Source: Polaromonas sp. JS666
Lineage (GTDB): Bacteria > Pseudomonadota > Gammaproteobacteria > Burkholderiales > Burkholderiaceae_C
Assembly (NCBI RefSeq): GCF_000013865.1
Contig: NC_007950.1
Coordinates: 274,008-338,007 of the forward strand
Direction of reading: 5' to 3'
DNA: 64,000 nt
Under the pieces are notes generated by a model. That model saw nothing but the letters and a program-made list of their open reading frames with translations, made no database searches and had not been told where the DNA came from. Below, piece by piece: positions 63,945-64,000 of the stretch. The position numbers were made by a program, and so were the translations under genes. Numbering within the stretch: position 1 is the stretch's first letter; each line of letters begins with the position of its first letter.

Positions 63945-64000
63945 GGCCCCCGCGTGCGTCTTTCATCAGGGTTCGCTGCAGTGAATGCAGCAACAAATAA
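63782..64000. other. 3' noncoding end of the IS1111-type element and flank
   Basis: No gene is visible. In IS1111-type elements the bridge RNA is encoded in the noncoding region downstream of the transposase, so 63782-63933 is the place to look for it here. This is inferred from family knowledge. Confidence 0.4.

Noticed and set aside
1..64000. tRNA, rRNA or replication-origin signatures
   Set aside because: I saw no convincing tRNA/rRNA sequence, iteron array or rep gene; a dedicated search such as tRNAscan would be needed to exclude small cases.

Overview
The window is GC-rich DNA, most likely from a betaproteobacterium of the order Burkholderiales and Comamonadaceae-like. This is inferred from base composition, the transposon families and the cyclohexanone-type monooxygenase; there is no rRNA or housekeeping gene to confirm it. 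It is a layered accessory region (plasmid or chromosomal island).

Layout. 1-0.35 kb: edge of an uncharacterised gene. 0.45-5.3 kb: decayed Tn3-family DNA (tnpA remnant with a nonsense codon, broken serine resolvase, second tnpA with two frameshifts). 5.35-6.35 kb: Xre/RES toxin-antitoxin pair. 6.9-12.0 kb: a Tn3-family transposon with a large tyrosine recombinase and a frameshifted tnpA. 12.9-25.4 kb: one giant gene for a Gln-Leu/Gln-Ile repeat protein, now split by three insertion sequences (IS5, IS66, ISL3). Each is flanked by an exact target duplication, and removing all three restores one reading frame except for a single-base deletion near the start. 25.7-26.65 kb: IS66 and IS21 remnants. 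26.65-35.03 kb: a Tn3-family transposon with 114-bp terminal inverted repeats, carrying mqsRA, a tyrosine recombinase, a KfrA/TnpT-like protein and a dyad that looks like a resolution site; its tnpA is split by an IS110 element.

35.3-50.9 kb is an all-forward block of intact genes: an old-yellow-enzyme reductase, a TetR regulator, two Ala/Lys-rich amphipathic repeat proteins, then a tightly overlapping operon. The operon encodes an unknown helical protein, a UbiB/ABC1-like kinase, a membrane-anchored MGDG-synthase-type glycosyltransferase fused to a papain-like (DUF4105/NlpC-like) domain, a patatin phospholipase, a catalytically degenerate polyprenyl-synthase-like protein and a complete RND export system. 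Start/stop overlaps join almost every gene. I consider it the best candidate for an undescribed system, probably concerned with envelope lipid remodelling or lipid/quinone export under stress.

51.5-59.3 kb holds an MFS transporter and a reverse-strand cluster (lactone-hydrolase-like esterase, cyclohexanone monooxygenase, short-chain dehydrogenase, zinc alcohol dehydrogenase) matching the upper cyclohexanol pathway. A divergent GAF-Fis regulator lacking an AAA+ domain faces it. 59.3-62.6 kb: a class III CoA-transferase and a TauD-type dioxygenase gene interrupted by an IS630 element. 62.6-64 kb: an IS1111-type IS110 element.
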